DNA of 64,000 nt, taken from JABLTI01 sp035528035. Its GTDB lineage: Archaea > Asgardarchaeota > Heimdallarchaeia > JABLTI01. The stretch spans positions 30,432 through 94,431 of the forward strand of contig DATKZI010000005.1 in NCBI GenBank assembly GCA_035528035.1, given 5' to 3'. The translations under genes and the position numbers were made by a program. Each line of letters starts with the position of its first letter. The first letter of the stretch is position 1. Shown piece after piece: positions 27,127 through 36,511 of the stretch. The notes under the pieces are model-generated. The model was not told the DNA's origin. It saw only the letters and a program-made list of their open reading frames with translations, and did not search any database.

Positions 27127-29172
27127 TTATTTAATATGTTTTTTAAGCCACCGAGCGATTATTTCACCCATATCAAGATTACCATGATCCATACCTTCAA
27201 GACGATGATATTCCATTGAATACCCTTCATTCTTTAAGTTCTCAATAAATTCATCAGTGCTTTTAATACTTACAGAACGATCTGCTGTTCCATGAATTAC
27301 TAAATAATCAATATTCTTTGATTTCCCAATGAAGTTTCGCATGTCATTTTCAGCTTTCCCATCAAAATGTGGAAAACCTGCAGCAATTATTGCCCCATCG
27401 AAAAGATTGGGATGTAAGAATGTCATTCGCCATGTTCCATATCCACCCATAGAGAACCCCATAATTAAAGTCTTTTTTATTTTGAACATCTTTTTTATTT
27501 CTTTAATTATATCTTCAATATCCTGTTCTGATTGACCTATCCAATTATCACTTAGATCTCTTCCTCGAGGTGCAATAAGCAATATATTGGTATATCCTAG
27601 TACTGCTAATTGCTTCCCAATAGCTTTAATAAATCCTACTTCATCTACTCCACTTCCATGCATATTAACCATTAAGATATATTCTCTTTCTAGTTCAAAT
27701 CCTTCTGGCATTAAAAGTGAATAAGGTTGCAATGAATTATCAAATGGAGATTTAATTGCAGAACGCAAATAACCTGTACGATTAAAAATTGATTTATCCC
27801 TTTTACAGTCGTTGATTAATTCATAGAGTTCCTCAAATTTATCATAAATTTCTTTAGGATTTTCTCTCGGGTGAAACTTATCAATTATATTTTCTATTTG
27901 ATGTAACCGGAAATTCAATGAATGGATACTATTTTGAATTAAGTTATTATTCCCTAATTTTTCTAAGGATTGAATTTTTTCATTAATTTCTAAAATAATA
28001 TTAGGTTTGAAATTGTAGAATACTTGTTCCCAAGTTTCCTCTTTAAAATTAACTTTAATATTATAGAGTTCACTTTTCAGGTCTTCTGTGTTTATTTTTT
28101 CAGTAAGAATGTTTTTTCCTTTATTTAGAGAAATAGATTTCTCAATTGTTTTGATTAATTTCTGATTTTTATCAAAGATTTGAATTTTAATTGTATCCTC
28201 TGTTTTTTCAGGAGTGTAAAAATAGATTTCTAGGTTACTAAAATCAGCAGTTACTAAACGGTTATCCATTTTTCCAGCTATTCTTATTGGAGATTCATCT
28301 GAAAATAAGTATTTGACTGGAACAAATCTACGATAATTTGTCATTTCAGAATCTGCATTGCTATCTTCTATTAAATAAACAGATTTCTGATAATTTTCTT
28401 CAATTTGACTTATATATCTTATATAGAAACCACTTTTATTATCAATAAGTGGATTGAATGGCTTAAGATAATCAAAAGGAATTTTTATGTCATAATAAGC
28501 AATCATTTCTTCTGTATCAATTTTGATCTCAGGTGTTAATTCCTCTCTAAATCCAAGATAATATGTTCCATTATGATTTACTAAAACTCCTCTAGGTATT
28601 CCTTCCTCCATTGAAAAACCTAAGCCATAGAAATATTGAGTATCAATACATTCATTTTTTTCTTCATCTTCAGGCATAGTGAAATTCATAAAGAAACCAT
28701 CTCCATATCTCCACGAACGATTACCATCCAAGAAATGCTTATCTTTTACCTCAGCTTTTATTTTGAAAAATTCTCTATCAAATGATAATTCAATTTTAAC
28801 TTTAGGTAAATCATCATCTGGATGAGTAAGTTTGACTTCTGTCCATTGATTTTCATGTAAGGTGATAGTTTTATCTTTGTGAGTTTTCGATAATTTCTGT
28901 TTTATACTATCAACTAGCTTTTTGTTATCTTCAATGTCACGTATTTCATAAAAAACTGAATCACGTATAAAGAAAAAAAGCCAGTCATTTTTTGTGCCAA
29001 TAAAATTTCTTAAAAATCTAATGAGATTATTTTCTTCCTCTGAATATATTATTGTTGTATTCAAATCAAATAGATTTTCAAGAATTCTTATATTCTCCAA
29101 GACTTTGTTTTTTAAAATCATAAAAACTTCATAATCTCGATGCTGATCCAATAATTTCAATATATTATCCAT
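27127..29172 (-). CDS. Cytosolic esterase with CBM9-like domain
   Basis: The N-terminal 90 residues are helical. Residues about 100-280 resemble a family 9 carbohydrate-binding domain (WTEVKLTHPDDDLPKVKIEL, a GDGFFMNF strand, then IDTEEMIAYYDIKIPF). After a beta part and a helical linker, residues about 470-681 form an alpha/beta hydrolase of the feruloyl-esterase type, with S574 in GFSMGG, D631 in GTAD and H663 in GMDHG as the expected triad. No signal peptide, so it acts inside the cell, perhaps removing acyl groups from imported oligosaccharides. AGGTTGAAT lies before the ATG. Confidence 0.8.
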   Translation of the reverse strand: MDNILKLLDQHRDYEVFMILKNKVLENIRILENLFDLNTTIIYSEEENNLIRFLRNFIGTKNDWLFFFIRDSVFYEIRDIEDNKKLVDSIKQKLSKTHKDKTITLHENQWTEVKLTHPDDDLPKVKIELSFDREFFKIKAEVKDKHFLDGNRSWRYGDGFFMNFTMPEDEEKNECIDTQYFYGLGFSMEEGIPRGVLVNHNGTYYLGFREELTPEIKIDTEEMIAYYDIKIPFDYLKPFNPLIDNKSGFYIRYISQIEENYQKSVYLIEDSNADSEMTNYRRFVPVKYLFSDESPIRIAGKMDNRLVTADFSNLEIYFYTPEKTEDTIKIQIFDKNQKLIKTIEKSISLNKGKNILTEKINTEDLKSELYNIKVNFKEETWEQVFYNFKPNIILEINEKIQSLEKLGNNNLIQNSIHSLNFRLHQIENIIDKFHPRENPKEIYDKFEELYELINDCKRDKSIFNRTGYLRSAIKSPFDNSLQPYSLLMPEGFELEREYILMVNMHGSGVDEVGFIKAIGKQLAVLGYTNILLIAPRGRDLSDNWIGQSEQDIEDIIKEIKKMFKIKKTLIMGFSMGGYGTWRMTFLHPNLFDGAIIAAGFPHFDGKAENDMRNFIGKSKNIDYLVIHGTADRSVSIKSTDEFIENLKNEGYSMEYHRLEGMDHGNLDMGEIIARWLKKHIK

Positions 29173-29527
29173 TGATATTCAACCTGCAATCATTTTCTTT
29201 AAACATTTTTTTGAACATTAATTGACCTGAAATTGATCATCATTTCTAACCTTTTATGGATTTAAAAAACACACTCACTATATGAAGTCTCTTTATGTGA
29301 CTCAGGCCTAGGAAAAGAAATTTACTAAAAATCATTTTTTCTATTATTAAATCATACATAAAATTTACATAAATTATCTAAAACAACCTTTATCGAAATG
29401 GTTAAATTTATTCTTAAAGTTAGGAGATAACTATATTAAACATAATAATTAAAAAAAACTTGAAATAAATAAAAATTTCTTTTGCGCTTACCTATTGAAC
29501 CTTGGATTCGATAAAAATATTGAAAAG
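29173..29527. other. Intergenic region without recognised content
   Basis: A gap of 355 bases between two leftward genes. It should include the promoter of the esterase gene and the end of the ABC operon. No open frame, RNA gene or strong repeat was found. Confidence 0.4.
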
Positions 29528-30202
29528 TTATTTATTTTGTTCAAGAATACCATAATCTAGTTTATGAATATAATCAGCTCTTTTAATAAAAGATTCACTG
29601 TGAGTAACAGCTATAATAGTTAAATTTTTATTTTTTAGTTTTGAAATAATTGCCCAAATATTTTTTCTGCTTTCAAAATCTAATGATCCAGTAGGTTCAT
29701 CTAGCAATAATAATTGTATATCTTTAGCTAAAATAGCTGCAAGAGCAATTCTTTGTTTCTCACCTCCGCTCAAAGTTGCAGGTCGCACCTTTGAGAATTG
29801 TTCAATACCGAAATCTGTTAAAAATTCTTTCGTACGTTCTTCAGCTGTATGATACTGAACACCTGATAATTGAGCTTGAAGTTTGATATATTCAAAAGTA
29901 GTAATATGGTCCGGTAAATAAGGAGTTTGAAATAGATAACCAATTTTCTCACGAATCCTATAAATTGCTTCCATAGAAGATAGAGAGCTTATTGGTTGAT
30001 CAAAGAGTGTTCGTGTACCATTTGTTGGATGAAGAAATGTCGCTATAAGTTGCAATAAAGTTGTTTTACCAGATCCGGAAGGTCCAGTTATCACATGAAA
30101 TTCACCTTTGTTAATTAATAGATTAATGTCTTTAAGAATGGAAATTGGTTTGTTATCTGTTGTAAAAGTATATTGAATGTTGTTTAATTCAACTATCGTC
30201 AT
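29528..30202 (-). CDS. ABC transporter ATPase, LolD/MacB type (second)
   Basis: A 224-residue ATPase: Walker A GPSGSGKTT (about 39-47), Q-loop GYLFQTPYL, signature ATLSGGEKQR, Walker B LLLLDEPTGSLD and the switch histidine in AVTHSE. The overall pattern matches ATPases of LolCDE/MacB/FtsEX-type exporters. Its ATG overlaps the stop of the other ATPase gene by four bases (ATGA), so the two are translated together. With the permease upstream it should form a membrane complex that moves lipids or hydrophobic molecules or transmits mechanical force outward (family knowledge; substrate unknown). Confidence 0.92.
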   Translation of the reverse strand: MTIVELNNIQYTFTTDNKPISILKDINLLINKGEFHVITGPSGSGKTTLLQLIATFLHPTNGTRTLFDQPISSLSSMEAIYRIREKIGYLFQTPYLPDHITTFEYIKLQAQLSGVQYHTAEERTKEFLTDFGIEQFSKVRPATLSGGEKQRIALAAILAKDIQLLLLDEPTGSLDFESRKNIWAIISKLKNKNLTIIAVTHSESFIKRADYIHKLDYGILEQNK

Positions 30203-30903
30203 TGTTGTAATATCACCTTATACTTTTCAATAAGAAATTTCGGATTTTGGTTAATTATCGATTGATCATGAGTAGAAATAAGAATTAAATCATCAGATAA
30301 ATCATGAAAGTTAGTTATTACTTTAATCACCATATCACAGTTCTCTTGATCTAATTGTGCTGTTGGTTCATCCAATAATAATATTGAAGGATAGAAAATT
30401 GTATTACAAATTAAACCCAAACGGCGCATTTCACCACCAGAAAGATGTATTGTTCTTTTGTCGAGTAGGTCTTTAATACCGAAATCAGTAGTAAAATCTA
30501 AAATTCTTTTATTACGTTCTTCTCTACTAAGATGATTATGCATAGCAAGGGAAAAAGCAATATTCTTCTTAACTGGAATGTGTAATGCAAGATATTTTGC
30601 AGGGAACTGATCCATATAACCAATAGTTCTTAGATAAGCGATTTTTTCTTTTGCTTTTAATTTATAGATAGGTAAATCATTAAAAAATAATTCCCCAGCA
30701 TCAATCTTTTCAATCCCAAGAATAATTCGTAATAAAGTTGTTTTTCCTGAACCTGAAGGACCAACTAAAAAATTTAGATTTGATGATGACATATTAAATG
30801 TTGCTCCAGCAAAGATGTTAATGTTGGTGTTTTCTTTATATGGATCAGGGAAGATTTTTGTTATATCTTTTGCAATTAATATTTTCGTATCACTACTCAT
30901 CAT
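30199..30903 (-). CDS. ABC transporter ATPase, LolD/MacB type (first)
   Basis: A 234-residue ATPase with Walker A GPSGSGKTT, signature IHLSGGEMRR, Walker B ILLLDEPTAQLD and the switch histidine in STHDQS. It differs clearly from the second ATPase, so the complex probably has two unlike nucleotide-binding subunits. It lies 8 bases after the permease stop with GAGGTG as its ribosome site, and its end overlaps the second ATPase gene. Alternative starts are the two adjacent ATG codons at 30903 and 30900. Confidence 0.92.
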   Translation of the reverse strand: MMSSDTKILIAKDITKIFPDPYKENTNINIFAGATFNMSSSNLNFLVGPSGSGKTTLLRIILGIEKIDAGELFFNDLPIYKLKAKEKIAYLRTIGYMDQFPAKYLALHIPVKKNIAFSLAMHNHLSREERNKRILDFTTDFGIKDLLDKRTIHLSGGEMRRLGLICNTIFYPSILLLDEPTAQLDQENCDMVIKVITNFHDLSDDLILISTHDQSIINQNPKFLIEKYKVILQQ

Positions 30904-30911
30904 TTAACACC

Positions 30912-33575
30912 TCATTCTGGATAGCGATATATTAAACTTAAGTTTATATTTCTGTAACTAATTATATCAGCTATCATTTGAATTACAAGCATAGCTAGAT
31001 AAATCGTTATTAAGATTATGAGATTTATATATGTTTGAGCTGAGAGCATAAAGCTTATGTCAAAAAGTGCTGAAATAATTATGTAAAAAATAACGAACAT
31101 GATAACTGAGATTGTGGTAAAAATTATAGTATAAATAAGGAGTTCAATTAATTTGATATTTAACATAGGTTTTTTGTAGTTATTACTCATAGCTATAATA
31201 CCTAAGGTAAGCACTTCAGGTCTTGAAATAATATCATCGATTTTTGAAAAAATGAAAGATGACAACCATAAAAAGATTACTACCTCAAATAAAAGTATTA
31301 CTGGATATATGATTGTTCGTTTCAAACCCTCATACACTAATGGATCGATTGTAGAAAATTCATCAAAATATATACCATCTAAATTTAATAATGAATTTGT
31401 TATAACTTCAACATTCTGTACTTTAGCATGTAAATAATATACTATATCATAATAAATAAAACTATAATCAAAGACTTGTTTTAAAGTATCAAAACTTGTA
31501 ATCAAAATTAAACTGTTTATACTTCTATCACCGTTTTTATCTGTAACAGTAGGCCATTTATCGATAAATCCTACAATTATAAGTTGAGTATCATCAACAA
31601 GTTCAATAGTATCACCTAGCTTAAAACCATGATCTTCAAATTTTTTTGAAACTATTACTGTCGATTCATTTAGATCATTCAGATTTCCACTTGCCAGCCA
31701 ATGCTTCTTATTCCATGAGGTAAAGTAATTAAAATAATCACTAATATTTATACCATAAGAAATAGGATCGTTTCCGCTATAATGTGTTTTAAGTATGGTT
31801 TGATTACCCCAGCTTTGTTTAATTATTTTTGTATAATCTATTATTTTAGGATTTAAATCTAAGTTATTTTCAAGAGTCGTTATATTATTATAACTTGTAT
31901 TAAATCTAACTTCTGATCCCATCCACCATTCATTATCAGATTTAATAGAATCAAGAAATAAACTCGAAAACATGAATCCGGTAAGAATTAAAGATAAAAT
32001 GAATGAATAATATAAAAACTTTGATGTAATGAATTTCTTCCAGAATTCAAATAGTATGAAAGTTTTTGAAACAGCTTTGTTTCTTTTCTTTTGAATTAAC
32101 TTTGTTATAGCGATAATACCACGAAGAATTAAACGAATAATTATCACAACAAGAAGACAAATAATAATTGCTGCAACAAGTAATATAACTAAATATAATA
32201 AATTATAATTTCTATTAAAAACCCAGAGTAATGTAATAATTGGTAATGAAAGCAAAATTTTTCCATAAAGTGGTATGCTCATTAATGGTTTATACTTATT
32301 AGAAATTGTTTGTTTACCAATAACAATTTGTCGTAAATAAATTTCATAATCTAGAAAAACAAAAAACGTTAGTAATAATTGAATTGAAACGAGAATTGAA
32401 CCACCAATTAATATATCATTATCTAAACTTAATGAAATATCCAATAATCTTTGAAATAACATTAATGGATAAAATAACAAGGAAGAAATAACTAAACTTG
32501 TTATGGTTATAAGAAAACTATCTAAAAACAGTGCTGATAGTCTTTTTTTCCAAGTCCATCCAGCTAAAATTTCTCGTAACTCTTGATCTTTATTTACCTT
32601 CTGTAATTTATTTATTGTTCGCAGTAAAATAAAAAGTGAAATACCCCATACAATTAATTGCAAACCTCGAACAAATACATATAGGTATTCTACGAGAAAA
32701 ATATTTTCCTCATATAAATAATTGAAAGAAAATGATAAATCAATAGAAGAATCTATCTCTTGAAATTTCATATTAAGCTGAGATTTAAATTTTTCAATTA
32801 AAGAGACAGAATCCTGAGACCAATAAATAAATGCTTTTTGATAATCTGTAAATATGTTATAGCTCTCAAATTGATAAGGTTCTGATATACCATGTGTTTT
32901 TTGCCATAAGATTTCATAAGCAATTGTTCGAAATAATATTGCAATTTTATAGTTATCATTTTTCAAATAAACATTCAGGTATGGTTTATAGATTTGAAAT
33001 TGTTCAGAGTTTACTACATATGTTATGGTAAGATTCTCAGATTCCCCGTTTAGAATTATAGGATATTGCTCAGCTGTAAAGTTCGCACTGTCTTCTAAAT
33101 TAAGGAGAAGAATATCTTGATCACTTAAAGGATTAATATTAGGTGTACAATTAGTATAAATTGTTTCGAATAAAGTATCATTTATACATAACAGATAACA
33201 TTCTTGAGTTAAATTTAATATTCCTTCTGTTTCAGCATGAAGACTATAAGACAGAGGATCAAACATTCCCCAAACATCTTTTGATACACCTTCTAATATT
33301 GAACTATAACTATTTATTATTTCTAATGTATTAGTTTGAAAGTTAAAAGTAAAATCATATTTAGGATGATAATCCGTTGAATTTATAGCACTATTCTCAA
33401 TATCATTAATTTGCCCATTAACATAGTTATTAAGATATTTCATCAAAATTGGTGGACTAACAAGTTGGGGAAGAAATAGAAAGAAAATTGATGCTAAAGA
33501 AATCAAACTTAATATTAGTACACTTCTAACCAACATTCTTTTTCTAGTATTTAATCTAAGTAATATTACCCACAT
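30912..33575 (-). CDS. Fused FtsX/MacB-type ABC permease
   Basis: An 887-residue membrane protein: one N-terminal helix, a large extracellular part (about 40-290), about six helices (290-500), another entry helix near 525, a second extracellular part (about 555-740) containing LGDTIEL and LIIVGFIDKWP, and three C-terminal helices. This is two FtsX/MacB-like permease halves in one chain. ATG 33575 was chosen because GGAG lies 9 bases upstream; the TTG at 33590 would place the start inside that site. It heads the three-gene ABC operon. Likely role: export or extraction of lipids or lipoproteins, or control of the envelope; unproven. Confidence 0.82.
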   Translation of the reverse strand: MWVILLRLNTRKRMLVRSVLILSLISLASIFFLFLPQLVSPPILMKYLNNYVNGQINDIENSAINSTDYHPKYDFTFNFQTNTLEIINSYSSILEGVSKDVWGMFDPLSYSLHAETEGILNLTQECYLLCINDTLFETIYTNCTPNINPLSDQDILLLNLEDSANFTAEQYPIILNGESENLTITYVVNSEQFQIYKPYLNVYLKNDNYKIAILFRTIAYEILWQKTHGISEPYQFESYNIFTDYQKAFIYWSQDSVSLIEKFKSQLNMKFQEIDSSIDLSFSFNYLYEENIFLVEYLYVFVRGLQLIVWGISLFILLRTINKLQKVNKDQELREILAGWTWKKRLSALFLDSFLITITSLVISSLLFYPLMLFQRLLDISLSLDNDILIGGSILVSIQLLLTFFVFLDYEIYLRQIVIGKQTISNKYKPLMSIPLYGKILLSLPIITLLWVFNRNYNLLYLVILLVAAIIICLLVVIIIRLILRGIIAITKLIQKKRNKAVSKTFILFEFWKKFITSKFLYYSFILSLILTGFMFSSLFLDSIKSDNEWWMGSEVRFNTSYNNITTLENNLDLNPKIIDYTKIIKQSWGNQTILKTHYSGNDPISYGINISDYFNYFTSWNKKHWLASGNLNDLNESTVIVSKKFEDHGFKLGDTIELVDDTQLIIVGFIDKWPTVTDKNGDRSINSLILITSFDTLKQVFDYSFIYYDIVYYLHAKVQNVEVITNSLLNLDGIYFDEFSTIDPLVYEGLKRTIIYPVILLFEVVIFLWLSSFIFSKIDDIISRPEVLTLGIIAMSNNYKKPMLNIKLIELLIYTIIFTTISVIMFVIFYIIISALFDISFMLSAQTYINLIILITIYLAMLVIQMIADIISYRNINLSLIYRYPE

Positions 33576-34004
33576 TTCTCTTTTCTCCAAACCTGTTTTT
33601 TATTTAAGTTTAATTTAATTTATTTATTTATTAAATTTTGTAGATGAAAGATAAAAATAAGTTTGTTAAAATAATCAGTGGTTTTTTTTTCATATAAATA
33701 TTTCTTTTTTTTTGTCGTTAGTATAATTAATCAATTAAATATCAGAATAATTAAAATAAACATTTGAATCTATCTGATTTTTCTTTAACCCTAAATATTA
33801 AATGGTTTTTTAATGCAAATTAATCTTTTATATCAAGAATTAATTTTATTTCAAAATGAATTTTAAAATACATTAAACGAAATTGTTAAATTCATTCTAT
33901 AAGTTAAAAGAAGTAATTATTTTATTTCGATGGAATGATTAGTGTTACCAATAAAAGATAATAAATATTTTTGCGACTAGCTAGTATAATAAGGTAAGAT
34001 AAAA
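33576..34004. other. Intergenic region, divergent promoters only
   Basis: A 429-base, extremely AT-rich gap between the ABC operon and the TPR gene, which are divergent. I see poly-T and TTTA runs but no gene, RNA or repeat with clear structure. A CTAGCTAGTATAATAAGG stretch lies just before the TPR gene's ribosome site. Confidence 0.4.
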
Positions 34005-36374
34005 ATGGCTAAAGAATTAGATAATAAACCTAAGAGTATTGATGCTCATCACATCGTTAAAAAAGTAGATGATTATTTAATAAAAGAAAAAAATAAAGGT
34101 ATAGAACATTATATACAAGCAACTGAATCCGAACCAAATAACTACAATAGCTGGATGGGTCTAGGAGATGCTTATATTAATAAGCAAAATATCGAAAAAG
34201 CTATTAGCTCTTATGAAAAAGCACTTGCAATTAATTCTCGAGATACTATTGCATTAATGAATATTGGATATATTTATGAAATGCAAGGTAACTATAAAGA
34301 AGCGGTTAATTACTATGAAAAAGTAATTGATATAGACCCTGCTGTAATAGATGCTTTGATCAAAATCGCTTCATATCATTCTATTCTTGGTGATAATAAT
34401 AAAGCATTAGAGTATATTGACAAAGCATTAAAGGTCGATTCTAAATTATCTTATGTTTGGTTTTACCAAGGTAATTATCTTAGACTTCAAAATAAAATTC
34501 AAGAAGCTATAGATGCGTATGAAAAAGCCATTAAACTTGATCCAGATGATTATAAAAGTTGGTCAAATGCGGGATTATGTTTTCGTGTTTTAGCAAATTA
34601 TCAAAATGCGATAAGATATTATGAGAGAGCATTATTGATAGAACCAAAAGATACTATTTCATTGAATGGTTTAGGTTATGTTTACCTTGAAATGGGTGAG
34701 CATACTAAAGCTATTGATTATTTTAGTAAAGCGTTAAAAATCCTACCTGATTATAGAGATGCTCTTTACAATATTGAATTTAGTATGAGACAAACAGGAA
34801 AATTGGAAAAGGTAATTAGCTATTGGGAAAAAGCTAGAAAAATATGGCCTAAAGAACCTGAGATTCATCTCATGCTATCTGTAATCTATAAAGATTTAGG
34901 AAAATTGAAAGAAGCAATAGATATTTTAGAACAAGGATTGAAATTTAATCCGACTGACCAAAATTTGATGATTCAATTAGGTGTTTCTTGGGACCTTTTT
35001 GGTGATGCTCAAAAAGCTGAATCTATTTATCAAAAAATGTTAGAGCAAGACAAGAATTATTATCCTGCTATACATAATATAGGTCTGCTTCGCCAAAAAG
35101 AAGGTAAAATAGATGAAGCAATTAAATATTACAAACAATCTTTAGAAATAAATCCAAGATATGACCTAGCTCTTGCTAAACTTTCCTTACTATACAAAAA
35201 TATGGGTGCTTTTGATGAAGCATTACATTATTTGAACAGAGAATTAGAAGTGAAGATATTTGATCCTGAAGTTCTATATGATTTAGGTTGGATTCATAGA
35301 GAAATAGGGAATTATGAAGAAGCTATTGGTTATTTTAATAGAATTATAGAAAAATTCCCAGATGATTCTATAACATTGAATGAAATTGGCAGATGTTACC
35401 ATAATATGAAAAACTATGAATTAGCATTAGAATATTATCAAAAAGCATCTAAGACTGGAACTGAAGCTTTCATCTGGGCAAATATTGGTTTGTGTCTCAA
35501 TGAGTTAGGTAGGTATTCTGAAGCAATACCTAATTTTCAAAAATCGCTAGAGATAGATCCAAATTATGCAAGAGCTATGATTAGCCTTGGTTTAACTTAC
35601 AAAGAAATACAAGAATATGAGAAGGCTATTGAAGCATTCAAAAAAATACTGGAACAATTTCCTACTGATATTGAAACACTCAATGAATTAGGTCGATGTT
35701 ATAATTTATTGAATAATCATCAGGAAGCAATAAAATATTTTGAAAAAATCGTTGAAATAGGTGGTGAACAAACACAAAATTATATTTGGTATAATTTAGG
35801 TTCCACTTATTATATTATGAAAGAATATGAGAAAGCAATTGAAAATTTGGAAAAAGCAGTAGTAATAAATCCTGATGATATAGAATCTTTGGAAAAGATA
35901 TCTTCTTCATATAGAGCAATTGGTGAAAATGCTAAATCAATTGATTCATTGTTAAAAATACTTGAAATAGATAGTAAAGATAGCTTTGCTCTTAATAACT
36001 TAGCTTTATACTATCTTCTAGATAACGACTATGAAAAATCGCTTGATAATTTCAAAAAATTGTTTGAGCTTTATCCCAAGGACTATTTAGCTTGGAATAA
36101 TTATGGGGTATATTATTTCAGACAAGGTGAAATTGAAAAAGCGATTGAGCAATGGAAAAAATCTATTGAAATTAATCCCGAATATCATATAGCTTGGGCT
36201 AGTTTAGGTGAAGGTTATGAAAGTCTAAGTAATTATGAGAAGGCTGCTGATTGTTATTTGAAAGCTCTTTCTCTCGATAAAAATGAGATATCCTACCAAG
36301 AAAAATTGAAGAGTATGTATATTGAGCTTGGTAAAGATTTCAACTTAGATGATATCTTAAGAGAAATTGATTAA
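34005..36374 (+). CDS. Long TPR-repeat protein
   Basis: A 789-residue cytosolic protein made almost wholly of about 20-22 canonical 34-residue TPR units, with the usual W-L-G-Y-A-A-P spacing (for example SWMGLGDAYINKQNIEKAIS and AWASLGEGYESLSNYEKAA). The N-terminal 35 residues are charged and the last 20 end in a short helix. Such superhelices bind peptides or other proteins and organise complexes. AAGGTAAGAT precedes the ATG. The SNF2 and SWIM genes follow 137 bases later on the same strand, so a link with DNA-related complexes is possible. Confidence 0.88.
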   Translation: MAKELDNKPKSIDAHHIVKKVDDYLIKEKNKGIEHYIQATESEPNNYNSWMGLGDAYINKQNIEKAISSYEKALAINSRDTIALMNIGYIYEMQGNYKEAVNYYEKVIDIDPAVIDALIKIASYHSILGDNNKALEYIDKALKVDSKLSYVWFYQGNYLRLQNKIQEAIDAYEKAIKLDPDDYKSWSNAGLCFRVLANYQNAIRYYERALLIEPKDTISLNGLGYVYLEMGEHTKAIDYFSKALKILPDYRDALYNIEFSMRQTGKLEKVISYWEKARKIWPKEPEIHLMLSVIYKDLGKLKEAIDILEQGLKFNPTDQNLMIQLGVSWDLFGDAQKAESIYQKMLEQDKNYYPAIHNIGLLRQKEGKIDEAIKYYKQSLEINPRYDLALAKLSLLYKNMGAFDEALHYLNRELEVKIFDPEVLYDLGWIHREIGNYEEAIGYFNRIIEKFPDDSITLNEIGRCYHNMKNYELALEYYQKASKTGTEAFIWANIGLCLNELGRYSEAIPNFQKSLEIDPNYARAMISLGLTYKEIQEYEKAIEAFKKILEQFPTDIETLNELGRCYNLLNNHQEAIKYFEKIVEIGGEQTQNYIWYNLGSTYYIMKEYEKAIENLEKAVVINPDDIESLEKISSSYRAIGENAKSIDSLLKILEIDSKDSFALNNLALYYLLDNDYEKSLDNFKKLFELYPKDYLAWNNYGVYYFRQGEIEKAIEQWKKSIEINPEYHIAWASLGEGYESLSNYEKAADCYLKALSLDKNEISYQEKLKSMYIELGKDFNLDDILREID

Positions 36375-36511
36375 AAGAAATAATAAATCTTCAATTTCTC
36401 ACATTTCTCTTTTAGGCAATATGTCAATCTTACCAGCATTTAATAATGCATTCTGATGAATAGTAAACCTACTTATAGAAAAAGAATCCTTTCCATTCAG
36501 GAGCGCAGTTA

